Origin: Meloidogyne chitwoodi
Taxonomy: Eukaryota; Nematoda; Chromadorea; Rhabditida; Meloidogynidae
Length of the DNA: 64,000 bases
Direction: 5' to 3'
NCBI GenBank assembly: GCA_015183035.1
Contig: JACZZP010000007.1
Location: 1,302,001 to 1,366,000 of the forward strand
Position 1 is the stretch's first letter. Each line of letters starts with the position of its first letter. Of this stretch, positions 36,417 through 48,237 are shown in pieces. The notes under the pieces were generated by a model that worked only from the letters and a program-made list of their open reading frames with translations, was not told the origin of the DNA and did no database searches. The position numbers and the translations under genes are program-made.

Positions 36417-37413
36417 ATGATGATAAAGCCAATTATTGTTTCAGGCCCTTCGGGAGGTGGAAAGTCTACCATTCTAGCTAAGGCAATGAAGGAATATCCA
36501 GATGCATTTGCTTTCAGTATTTCGCGTAATATTTTATTGATTTTTTTTAATATTTTGCTTAGAATGTTATATTAAAATATTCTTTCTTGATCCGGTTAAT
36601 AAAATTTCTACTTAAATGCATTTTATTTTTTTTAATTTTGTTAATTCAGACACAACTCGAAAATCACGGGATGGTGAATTTGATGGTCAGCATTACTATT
36701 TTATTGAAAAATCTGAATTTGAACGTATGATTAAAGATGGACAATTTTTTGAGCATGCTCAATTCGGTGGAAATTTCTATGGAACAAGGTTTAACAATTA
36801 CGATTTAATTTTATATTTAAGCAATCAATTTAATAAAATACCTTTAAATTTTCCTTCTTAATCTAACATAGAATAAGTAAAATTAAGCAAGAAAGCCGTT
36901 CAAGATATTTGCAACAGTGGAAAGATTTGTGTATTAGATGTCGAACTTCAAGGTGTTCGGAATTTTAAAGAAGCACACTTTGATGCAAATTATATTTTTG
37001 TACGTCCACCATCTATGGAAGTTCTGGTTTGTTTTTATTAAAAATTACAAGAATAAATTTTAATATAGGAAAATCGCTTGCGTCAACGTGGAACTGAAAC
37101 AGAAGATTCAATTCAAAAACGACTTCAACATGCGAAAGAGGATCTTTTGACAGGTTAAATTTAAGATTAATTTTTTATTACTATGTTTGAATTATAATCT
37201 TATTTTAATAATTTTTAATTATTTATTAGCTTGTAAGAATTTATGATTTTTCAGTAGAAAATGAACCTACTCTTTTTAACAATATTGTTATTAACGAGCA
37301 ACTTGACAAAGCTTATTCTGATTTTCTTAATGCAATTCGTTCTGAATTGGATACTTTTATACAACAAAGAAGTATTCGTGAAATTAATAATGATGATGTT
37401 AAGAAAAATTAAT
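36417..37413 (+). CDS. Guanylate kinase
   Basis: Phosphorylates GMP to GDP with ATP (purine nucleotide salvage). Visible: the P-loop IVSGPSGGGKSTI; FSIS|HTTRKSRDGE (GMP binding, split by an intron after 36525); GQHYYFI; FEHAQFGGNFYGTS; VQDICNSGKICVLDVELQGV; IFVRPPSMEVL; ENRLRQRGTETEDSIQKRL (lid and ENRLRxRxTE motif); and C-terminal LFNNIVINEQLDKAYSDFL. The TAA is at 37411-37413. The start chosen is the first Met before the P-loop (36417), giving a normal cytosolic-length enzyme. The frame stays open upstream to a splice-acceptor-like TTTTTAG at 36240 and encodes an Arg-rich stretch (IRRFRANRLNSWLLSHIY), so a longer isoform with a mitochondrial leader, or a trans-spliced 5' UTR, is possible. 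Confidence 0.93.
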
Positions 37414-37851
37414 TCAAAAATATTTAAACTAAATATGTCTGTGAAAATTTGTTTGATGAGAGCTTATTAGCATATTTTTTATTCATATTATTTAATTACT
37501 TTTGTCTAATTTTTTGGACAAACAGAGAGCTTTCTAAATTCTAGTTATTCTATTGCTATTTTATTTTCAAAAAATTCATTAGACTTCTTTATTTTTCTTT
37601 GTGAATTCTATACAATACTATTTAATTTGCTTTTTTATGCAATATTCTACAAATTTTTTAACTTACATATTGAACAAGTTAGTTTTTACTCCAAAATCTT
37701 GTCAGTTAAATGTATTTTTGATAGTTTTGTGTATACTATGATTAAATATTTTGACCTTTTTCTATTATAAATACAGAGTTAGTCAATAAAAATCTTATTT
37801 ATCAACCTCTTATTTCAGAAGTAATTTATTCCTATTATCGTTTTTATAAGA
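37414..37851. other. Short spacer between two same-strand genes
   Basis: 438 bases between guanylate kinase and TFB1M. Acceptor-like ends 'ttatttcag' (near 37819) and 'tttttataag' (37850) lie just before the TFB1M start and could serve trans-splicing. The spacing is longer than in most C. elegans operons, so co-transcription is possible but unproven. Confidence 0.4.
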
Positions 37852-39749
37852 ATGGCATCATCAACTTTAAAAGTGTTTGGTGAGACTTCAACTTATTTAC
37901 CTCCATTGCCTGCTCTTCGGGATTTTATTAAAATCTATCGTTTAAATGCTGATAAAGCATTAAGTCAAAATTATTTGATGGATATGAATCTTTGCAGAAA
38001 GGTAAATATATATATTATTTTTTATTATTTATTTATAAATTTGTAGATGGTGCGTTGTGCTGGTGATTTAAGAAATAGTCATGTGATTGAGGTTGGTCCT
38101 GGACCAGGAGGAATTACGAGAGGTTTATTTACGTAAGATTTGTTTTCATATTTATATTTAGCAATTCTTGAAAGACCTTGTCACCGACTTGATGTTATTG
38201 AATTAGATAGACAATTTATTCCTGCGATTGAGGTAAATAAATTTAATTCATAATCATCCATTTTAATCCTATTAAAAACTAATTTTATGTAAAAATTAAT
38301 TTTATTAAAGCATCTTAAACACCATGCACAAGATAGATTGTTTATTCACCGAGGTGACGTAATGAAGACAAATATTGGAGGAATATGGGAAGAAGCTGAA
38401 GCAAGTAAATGTGATTGGATGGATCAGGTTTGATAATAAATAGTTTTTATATTTTTATTTTAGGATCCACCATTTAATTTAGTCGGCAATTTGCCATTTC
38501 ATATTTCTACTCCACTTATTGTAAGGTATAATTTTCATTTTTTTATTTATTTCTAATTTTTATTATTGTTTTAAGGTTAATGAAATCAATTTGTTATAGA
38601 ACTGGACCATTTGCTTATGGACGTGTTCCTATGATGTTTGCCTTTCAACTAGAAGTTGCAAAAAGAATGATTGCACCATTAGTAAATTAATTTTTTTATT
38701 TCTTAAAAAGGTTTTTTAAGGGCAGTGATTTTCGTTCTCGTATTGGCCTTACTTGCCAAAATTGGGCTGAACCAAAAATAATGTTTAATATTCCTGGTAT
38801 TTATTAAAAGAAATTTTGTCATTAATTCTTTAATTAAAAAAATAGGAAAATGTTTTACGCCTCAACCAGAAGTCAGTGCTGCATTTGTGCGCCTGACGCC
38901 AAGGTTGTACATTTTTTAAATTGAATGAGAACATTAAAATCAATTTAAGGTTGGAGCCACAAATTCCTGTTGCATATGAGGTTTTTTTAATTTGTTTAAT
39001 TTTTCAATATACGTATATTAATTTTTGATAAAAAAATATTTAAAAATATTCTTTTTGTAAATTAATTTTTTTATCGTTTTTAGGTATCAAACAAAGTTTT
39101 TCGTGTTCTATTTCACCTGAGAAGAAAATATCTTCGAAAAGTTGTAAGATTACTTTATCCAGAACCTATGCTTGATGATATGGCAGATGACTTACTTAGG
39201 TACTTAAATTAAATATTAGAAAAAGATTCGGATAATATCCGCTTATTTATTTTAATTCTATTTTGAATATTAAGTGGGTTTATTCCTTCGAAGAAGGAAT
39301 TACGTCTGTCCACTTATTTTAATTCAATTTAGGCATTGTCGCTTAGACCCTACAATTGTTGTGCCAATGTTAGATATGCAAAATTTTGCAGAAATATGTC
39401 TTTTCTATGAAAAACAATGCAGAGAGTGAGTCCTTTTAATCCTAATTTAATATATTTATTTACTAGAATGCCTGGTCTTTTTCTATACGATCACCGTAAA
39501 CCTGTAGATATAGATGAATTGGAAAAAAATCCCTTTCCATTTCCTCCAGTTTATCAAAGACCTGTTGATGCACTAGATAGAATACAAAATAAAGGGTTAA
39601 ATTTGAATGAATATGATGCAACATTTAAAGAAAAGAAAAATTGGAGAAGTAGAATGGAAGAAAAAAAGAAAGAAAAAGAGCAAAGAAAGAAACAATTTTT
39701 AGAAAATAAAAATAATGATTTAACAATGAATTTAGAGGAAAATAAATAA
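37852..39749 (+). CDS. tfbm-1: Mitochondrial 12S rRNA dimethyladenosine transferase (TFB1M)
   Basis: KsgA/Dim1-family enzyme that dimethylates two adjacent adenines of the mitochondrial small-subunit rRNA, needed for mitoribosome assembly. About 12 exons. Seen in order: LPPLPALRDFIKIYRLNADK; ALSQNYLMDMNLCRK (the QN[FY]L motif); VIEVGPGPGGITRGLF (SAM-binding motif I); RLDVIELDRQFIPAIE (motif II acidic residue); RLFIHRGDVMKTNI; PFNLVGNLPFHISTPLI (catalytic NLPF motif IV); PMMFAFQLEVAKRM; CFTPQPEVSAAFVRLTPR; then the C-terminal helical domain and a Lys/Glu-rich tail ending ...NLEENK. The start MASSTLKVFGETSTYLPPLP has modest targeting character. The family is certain; the long charged C-terminal extension after about residue 330 is not typical of bacterial KsgA. 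The symbol follows the C. elegans orthologue name. Confidence 0.92.
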
Positions 39750-40095
39750 TTGTTAATTTATAAAATTTTAACAAAATTCTGTGAAATGATTCGGATATAT
39801 ATTTTTATATAAAAATCGATAGGTAAAAAACCAGATAAATAAAATTGGTGTTTCTACAAAAAAATAAGTTTATTCCTTTTTATCTCTCATTTTTTTTTTA
39901 GATTTACTCATCATCCCTTGCCAAATTAAAAAATTCAATTATTTACATAAACTGCTTTATCTCTTTTTTTCAATTATTAAAAAACAAACTAGAGACAGCG
40001 AATTGAACAAGTTTCGAAAGAATTTTTCTTTTTTCGATATCGGATTTTAATTTTAAATTCAAAAAATGTAAAAAGAATTTTTTCATTCGAAACTT
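39750..40095. other. Convergent intergenic stretch
   Basis: About 350 bases between two genes that end towards each other; 3' UTRs are expected. No other feature seen. Confidence 0.5.
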
Positions 40096-41593
40096 TTAAA
40101 TATTTGTATTATGAAATACCCATTTTGTTTGGTACATTTTTGTACTTTTTGAGATCATTGTCTCTTTTGTTTTGGCACTGCTATTAATGTAGTAGAGAAT
40201 ATCCTTCATTCTTTCACAAAAAACATTAATCTCAATTTTATCAAGAATTGCTACAAAAACCGCAAGAAAGAGCACAATCTCGACGCATATAAATTGATGA
40301 ACGTCTACAAACATTGGGTGATACACGAATCCAACCAGAGCACCTAAAATTATTTAATGATTTTTTTAAATAAATTAATATTTCTGGAATTAATATATTT
40401 TTTTATTATATAATAAATATTTTTAATAAATAATTAATTTAAATATAATTTATTTAATCTTTTACCATTTTGATCTGTCAGAGCAAATTTGTTGCCCTGA
40501 AAATATTTTTAAATTATTATTTTTTCTAAATAGTATATTACATATGTACATACATAACATTCTTAACATAACTTTATTAAAAAAAAGTAATCAGTCATAT
40601 AGGTAGGACGGCCAAAAACAATAAAATTTAACTAAAACCTGGCCGAATAATTATTTTCTTTTATTAATAAGTATAATTATGTTTATATTCGTCACACTTT
40701 TTTACGCAATATTTTTTTGAAAAAATGATGAACTTTTTATATTATAATTTTTATATAATATTCATCATTGTTGCCTTTTTATTTTATATTTATTTTTCGT
40801 ACAAAAATATTTTTATTTAATTTTTTACCTTGTCCAGATGTCCAAAATGTTTTTTGTTTATCCTCAAATGCAGAGGATTTTTGTAATTGTGCTAAACTTC
40901 TTCGATCAAAGTCCCGACGTGTTTGTAAATGATTTTGTCTAAGCCTTGCAAGACGAATATGTAAAGCCTTTTTATTAAAAAAATATTTAAATATAAAAAA
41001 GAGTAATTATTTTTAAATTATTTTATTAAATTATTTAATTAACCTTTCTAAGATCATTAGAATTAATTCCATTAACTCCATTATTTTGTCCATCAACAAT
41101 TGTTGCTCCACCACCAATAGAACCGTCAACTCTTCTATTTACCTATAAAAATTATCTGAAGAATGAAAATAGGGAAGAGGATTGTGAGTCTTTTTTAAAT
41201 AAATAAATAAATATTATTATAAATCTACCTATTTTAAATATAATTGACTTTCTCATTATAAGGATATAGAGGAATATGTCAGTTAAAAAAGTAATCTTTT
41301 CTAACCGATCGAGTTTTATTCAAAAAATAGATAGGATATAATATTGTAATATCTCCAGTGTCATTATATATAATGAAAGTAAACTTTATTATAATTAAAT
41401 AATTTATTTAAATAAAGAAAAAGACTTGTATAGAAGATTGTGGAACAATTTGTGGAAGAACAGCAGAACGTAGTGGTGGTATTTGTGCTAATGGAGGAGT
41501 TTGTTGTGTTTGTGTTGTTGTTGGAGTTATTATTGTTGTTATTGTTGTTGGGAGAGAAGAATATATTGGCACAGTTGTTGGAATTTCTTGCAT
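40096..41593 (-). CDS. Unrecognised protein with one hydrophobic segment
   Basis: Five exons can be joined in phase from ATG 41593. The N-terminal exon is Thr/Pro/Gln-rich ([15 protein letters not shown]..., [16 protein letters not shown]). A linker [19 protein letters not shown] follows, then a basic amphipathic exon ([20 protein letters not shown], with [14 protein letters not shown]). A short exon [11 protein letters not shown] leads to a last exon with a hydrophobic stretch ([20 protein letters not shown]) and a charged tail ending [10 protein letters not shown] recognise no domain. The in-phase exons, acceptor signals and non-repetitive C-terminal sequence support a real gene. It could be a single-pass membrane protein of nematodes, but no function is claimed. 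The N-terminal exon is the least secure. Confidence 0.55.
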
Positions 41594-42035
41594 AACTATA
41601 TATTAAAAATAAAATTAAAAAAGTGATATTTAATTGTTTTAAAATAAAATTTAGCTAATTTTTAAAATTTTTTTTATAAAATATTTATTTGGAGGGATAT
41701 TAATAAATAAATAAATATTTTTTTGGTTAAATATTTGTGATATTTAAATTTAGATATTTCTTTTAAATTAATTAAATAAAATTTTGTTAGATTTTATATT
41801 GTTTTTCTTTGTTAAAAATTTCGTAGAAATTAAATTTTATGTTTAAAATTATTGTTTTTTTCTAAATTAATTAGAAAAAGTTAAATTATTAAAAAGTCAG
41901 TTAAATTTATAGAATTATTTTTAATATTTGTTTTAAATTTAAATTTCTTTCCCCATAGTTATTTTTTAAAAATAAAAAAACAATTTATATTTATTTATTT
42001 TAATATCCCTCCTCTCTCATTTTTTAAATTTTTTT
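41594..42035. other. Intergenic AT-rich stretch
   Basis: About 440 bases between two minus-strand genes. Only homopolymer-rich DNA; nothing specific recognised. Confidence 0.5.
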
Positions 42036-44536
42036 TTAATTTATAATTCTTAAAATAGCAGTTAAAGAAATATTTGGCAGTAAAGCTGCCATTTTTTTTC
42101 TCCCACTTCTTTGTTGTGTTTGTTGTTGTTTTTGTTTGTTATTGTTATCCTTTATTCTTTTAATTACAGCATCAATAACAACTTTAACACCTTCCCATGT
42201 TTCTTTCCCTGTTGGAATTAATTGACGACGATCAAGAAGAAAGCCATCCTTTAAATAAATAAATTTATTTATATTAAAATAATTAATTAATTAATTTACC
42301 CATTCTTCTTCTCCTGGTCTTAATTCAAGTAAATAAACATATTTAATATTTGCTTTAGCTTTTGCCCAGTCATCAGAACTTAAAAAATATTTAAATAAAA
42401 TATTATCAAAGATTTTGTTTAATTAAATTTAAATATATTTTTATTATAAAAATAATATATTTTCAAAATTAATAAAAATAATTAAAAATTATTATTTTTT
42501 TTTACCCTCCAGCTGATGGATATAAAATATCTGCTCCAGTTCCAAATCTATATTTAGTCCCATAAACTTCTTCAATTGCACGTACTCCACGACGTCCAAT
42601 TGTTTGCTAAATTATATTTATAATTAATTTTAAAATTTATTTAATTTTTTATTTTTACCAAATCTTCAATATCACTAGGAAAATTACGACGTTCATGATT
42701 AAATGGATGAATCCTTTTAAATATAAATTAAAAATTAATTAATTTAAAAAAATACTAACCACATTTGTGAATAAGTATGTAAAGTAATAAAAGCATCAAG
42801 TTTGCCAAAAAGTTCAGGAGAAAAAATTTTATCTCGAATAGAACGACTTTCTGGTTCACTAAATGCATTATCACTAAAATTATTTATTAAATTAAATAAA
42901 AAATATAATTATTAATTACCCTTGGAAAATATCAGAACAAAGCTCAGAACTTGATCCAGTCTCTAAAAATATTTTTATTTTAAAATATTCTTTTTTTTTT
43001 AACCTCCCCAATGAAAATCAAAATTTCTGTTTAAATCAACACCTCCACAGCAACGTTCTCTTCTCCAACGATCTTTTTTACAAGTTTGTGGTCCTCTATT
43101 TTTTCTCCAAAATCTTGTTTGTGGATTAACATCAGAACGTGAATATCTTTTTTTTAATTTTATTTTAAATTTAAATTAAAAATTAACTCAAATCCATCTG
43201 GATTTGCAACTGGAACAAAATAAAAATTTAAAGTATTCATATATTCTGTTATTTTTTGGTCATTTCCAAATTGAGTTAAAAGCTTAAAATATAATAATTT
43301 TAAAATTATTATAATTCTTAATATTTACCATTTCTATAAACCATAATGCTGTGTGTATTGATGCCCACTAAATAAATAAATAAATAAATATATTTATTTA
43401 ATTAATTAATTAATTATAATTATTTTTTTTTAATTTTTTACTTCTCTTGCATGCATTCCTATAAAATTAAAATAATAAAATAATTTTAATTTATTATAAT
43501 TAACCTCCATCAATCCAAACAGCTCTTTTAGAAATATCATCAATTGGATTACCCAACTAAATATATATTTAATTTAATTAATTTAATAAATAAATTAATT
43601 AAAATACTTTAATTCCAGCAATTGGTCTACCTTCATATGTTGTTCCTAAAAATAATTAATTAATTAATTTAAAAATAAAATATTATAAACCAATAACAAA
43701 TGTTCTAGCAATTTGTGGATAATTTCTTTCAATATCTTCTAACCATTGTTGAATTTCACGATAAGAATGATATTCACCTTTTTTTAATAAATAAATAATA
43801 ATTTAAAATTAAAAAATATTAACCAAATTCATATTTTGCTTTATTAATACTTTTATATGTTAATGAATCATCTCTCATTTTTCTTTTATTAAAAAATAAA
43901 AATTCACTCAATAAAGATGGACTTAATAAACTAAAATTTTGATTATTTGAGCCATTTGCTTTTTCTCTTTGTAATATCATTCTTTTAATTAAAAATTAAT
44001 TAATTAATTAATTAATTAAATTACTTTTGTACATCATTAATAATAATTGTATGTTGAATATTTTGTTCTTCAAGAAAATTATCAAATGATTGTACAATAC
44101 CTGGAGGAACCATTACATCAACAAAAATACTTAATTAATTAATTAATTATATTTTTTAAAATAAAATTACTTAATATTTGTTGGTCCTTTCCAAAAATCA
44201 AGCTATTAAAAATATATTTATTTATTTATTTAAATAATTAAAAAATAAAACTTCATATTCTTGTGCTATTTTATATAAAGATCGAAGAACACTAACTTCA
44301 TCTTGAGTTTTTGGAACAATTCTAATAACTTTATATTTTCTTAAATTTATTATATTTATTTATTTATTTAAATTAAAATACCCTGTATTAACTGCATTTT
44401 CATCAATTTTAAAAAATGCTTCAGCAAAATTATTTTGAAGAAAAAATAAAATAATAATAAATAAATTAAAAAATATTTTTAAAATTTTATTATTATTATT
44501 TTGTATCCTTAGTTGTATTTTAATTTGTTTATTCAT
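42036..44536 (-). CDS. Secreted M14 zinc carboxypeptidase (A/B type)
   Basis: Exopeptidase that removes C-terminal residues. From ATG 44536 the protein has a signal peptide (IFFNLFIIILFFLQNNFAEA). A propeptide domain follows (YKVIRIVPKTQDEVSVLRSL, SIFVDVMVPPGIVQSFDNFL), then the peptidase domain starting near EYHSYREIQQWL. Catalytic features are present: zinc ligands His and Glu in GGIHAREWAS, the arginine pair region CCGGVDLNRNFDFHW, the third zinc His in FITLHTYSQM, the substrate Tyr region, and the catalytic Glu in YVYLLELRPGEE. C-terminal GFLLDRRQLIPTGKETWEGV closes the domain. A Gln/Lys-rich extension follows and ends at the TAA at 42038-42036. The prodomain indicates a zymogen activated by proteolysis. 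The extracellular digestive or developmental role is inferred from family knowledge; all key catalytic residues appear intact. Confidence 0.92.
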
Positions 44537-47500
44537 TTAAAATGCTTAAATTAATTAAAAATTATTATTTAAAAATAAATAAATGTCTAGATTTAAATAA
44601 AAAACAAACAAATATTTTCTTTTTAATTCAAATTTTTATTTAAAAATTATTTTTAGACATATTTTACGTAATTTTTACGTAAATTTTAAAAAATTTCAGA
44701 ACAAAAAGAAACAAACAAAAAAAGAAAAGAATTTATTTTTTTGTAAAGAGAAAAGAACGGAAGAGATAAATTTAAATAAAATGAAAGAAAATAACCAAAA
44801 TATTATTATTAAATATTAATTTAAATATTTTTTAAATAAAATATAATATTTAAATAAATTTTATAAAAATAAAAATTTTAATTAAAAAAATATTTTATAA
44901 AGAAAATATTTTTAAGTAAATGAAAAGAAAAAAATAAATTAAAAATTCTTGTTTTATAAAAAGGTCATTAATCAGTAAAGGTCATTCATTCATTAATATT
45001 TTCTTTAATTTATTGGAATAAAAAAATAAAAAAAGAAAAATGCCAAAAATTTATTTAAAATTGATTGCTTTAATTGGCGAATAAAATAAATAAATATTTT
45101 TAATTAAAAATTATATTTTAAATAAAATAAAAATATTTTTATTTAAATAAAAACAAAGTTTATTTATTTATAAAGGCTATATTTATACTAAATGTTTTTT
45201 TATTTTTACAAAAAATTTACAAAATATATTTATTTAGATATTAACCTTTTCAAAAATAGAAAAAATAATTTTTAATTTAAAATGCATTAATAAATTTAAA
45301 AGATGTATTTTCCGCTTTTTCTTTTTTTTTTAAAATTGCTTAAATATTTTAATGACGTAAATAAATAAACTTATTTTTATTTATTTTTGTTGTTTAATTT
45401 GGCATTTATCAATACTTTTTAATTTTTAAAAATTAAAATAATATTTATATTAAATTATTTTTTTAATTTATTTTACCTTTGTAGGTATACCTATGCTTTT
45501 ATTTTCAGGTTTTAAAAAATGATAACAGAAAATTTGCGCAGTTTAGTGGAACGACCGAGAATGTTTTAGTAGTTAAATAAATAAAAATACTGAATTAAAT
45601 ATATTTTGAAAAAAATAAATAAAAATAAGTGTGGAAATAAATAAAATAATAATTTATAAAAAATAAATAAATAAATAAAAATATTAAAAAGAAATGTGCG
45701 TAACTGAGAAGAGTAGTTATATATATATAAAAAAACTGTTGATTTTTTTAATTTTTTTTTAATTAATTTATTTAATTTAATTTATTATTATTCATTTATT
45801 GCGTTCATTTCCACTCAATCGTTGCGTAGAAATAAAAAAAGGTTACAGAATTGATTATTTTCGGACATTTTATTTTTTTTTATGAAAAAAAGTTAATTTT
45901 TCAACGAAAATAATGATTGACTACTTTTTTGGTTTTTAAGTGTTTTTTAAGAGGAATATAATTTTTTATTTTATTATTAAAAATATATTATAATTTTAAA
46001 TATTTTGGAAGAATTATTTTTAAATTTATTTTAAGAAAAATTCTTATAAAAAATAAATTATTAATTTATTTATTTTATTTAATTTAGAAAAATTAAAATA
46101 TTAAATTAATATTTTAAAAATTTCTCAAAATTTTTTTATTTATTAAGAAAAAAATAAAATTCCTTTAAAGGTATATATTGATTTTTAATTATTTTTTAAA
46201 AATAATTAAAGATTAATATTTTTATTAAAAAAATTTTAAATGAAAAGAGATTTATTTTTTATTTATTTTGCGCAAATAAAAAAATAAATATATTTTAAAT
46301 TAATAGGAATTGATGTACATTTTAAGAATATTTTTTTATATTTATTTAAATTAATTTAAAAAAAATAAATATTTAATTTAAAAAAAGTTTATAATTTTCT
46401 TCTCCTATTAATTATATTTGTAATAAAATATTTAAACAAAATTTTGTCATTGAGTTAATAAAAAAACGAAAAATAACTTTAAGAACATGTTTTAAATACT
46501 TTTTTTTTGTTAAATTATATTAATTTTAAATTTTAACAATTTAAAATTGTAATAATTTTTTTATTATTTTAAAATTTAATAAATAAATAAAAATAAAATA
46601 AAATAATATATATTACAAACTTTCAAATAAATAAATTATTAAATTAAACTGAACATATGTGAAACAAAAAGATAATATAATAATTAAAATAGATATAGAA
46701 GAGGGGAGTTCTCCCAATATAAAAAACGAAATATTATTTAATTTATTTTTTAAATTAAAATTTAATTTTATCAAAAAATAAAGATTAAAATCAACAAAAT
46801 TTAAAAAAATCTTAAAAAATATTAAATTATTTAATAAATAATTTTCACTTATTTTTTACGTTAAAAGATTTGATCAGTAAATTAATTTATATTAAAAAAG
46901 AGAAAACAAATAATTACTAATAAATATATTTATTTAATGATATTATCATTAAATAATTAATTTTTTAATTTTAAATAAATTATTTAAAATTATAAATAAA
47001 TAAATAAAAATAATAAAGTTTAAAAAGTTAAAAATAAATGACGTTTTTAAATAATTAAAATGAAAAAAAATATTTTTATCTTTAAAAAAGCTATTATTTT
47101 TTATTTTAACTAATTTAAAAAAATATTATTTATTTTTAAATAAATACATTATTTTAATTAAATTTTAAGTAAAAAGGTTACAATTTATAAATAAAAAAGA
47201 AAATAAATTATTAAAAAAAAATATATATAAATTAAATTAAATAAAAATATAAAATAATTTATTATTTAATAATTAATAATGAGAGATATGTACACTCAAT
47301 TTGTTCGTCTTCTTAATTTTTCAGAATTTATATAATAAACTTTTTTTGCTATAAATTTTAAATATTATTAAAATATAAAATAAAATATTTAAAATAATTA
47401 TTATTTATCAATTAATAATTAAATAAGACAGAAACAAACAATTTTTTTAATCAGCGATTGGATCCACTAATTATATAAATTAACAAAAAAAGCGTATATA

Positions 47501-48237
47501 TTTTTATTTTTATTTTAGCGACCTTGGAAGATATTTATATATATTATAAACACTAATACCTTTATTATATAAAATAATAATATTATTTTACAATTTTCTC
47601 TAATTTTTTTTATTTGATTATATTATTAATTTGTTATAAATTAAAAAATAAAATAATCTTTATTAATAAGTTATATAAGTATTAAATAAAATATTTGGAT
47701 AATTTAATTAATTTTATAAACAAAAGAAGAGTTTAAATTAAAATAAATAAATTTTATGGCAATTTTTAAATTTTTTTAAAATTAATTGCTTAATTTAATT
47801 TGAATTATTATGTTATTTTAATTAAAAATTAATTAAATTATATAAAAATTAATTTTATATAATAAAAATTAAAATTCAAATTAGTAATTTTAAAATAATT
47901 TAAATAATAATAATTTAAAAATAAATAAATATATTTTATTTATTTAATTTAAATATTCAGTTAATTAAAAAGAATTTTTTTATTTAATTTTTTAAATTCC
48001 AAAGTGTTAAAAATATTATTATTTATTTATTTATTTTATATTAAAGAAGCACTAACACAAAGAGAGAGAAAGAAGCTTTTTAAATTTATGAATAATACAT
48101 AAATAATATATTAGGTATTTTTGATGAGAATATATAAATAAATATATAATATTATTTATATGGTTTTATTATTTTTTAAATCAATTTTATTTTCTCTTTT
48201 TTTAAAATATTTTGATAAAATTTATTATTTTTTAAAA
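44537..48237. other. 3.7-kb gene-free AT-rich region
   Basis: Among the most AT-rich parts of the window, made mostly of A/T homopolymers and taaataaat-like simple sequence. Minor islands near 45535-45560 and 45690-45715 carry a few GC-containing words but no frame. It lies between divergent genes, so distal regulatory DNA may be present; none can be pointed to. Confidence 0.55.

Noticed and set aside
36417..39749. Guanylate kinase and TFB1M as an operon
   Set aside because: Same strand but 438 bases apart, longer than most nematode operon gaps, and no clear SL2-type signal; left as unproven.
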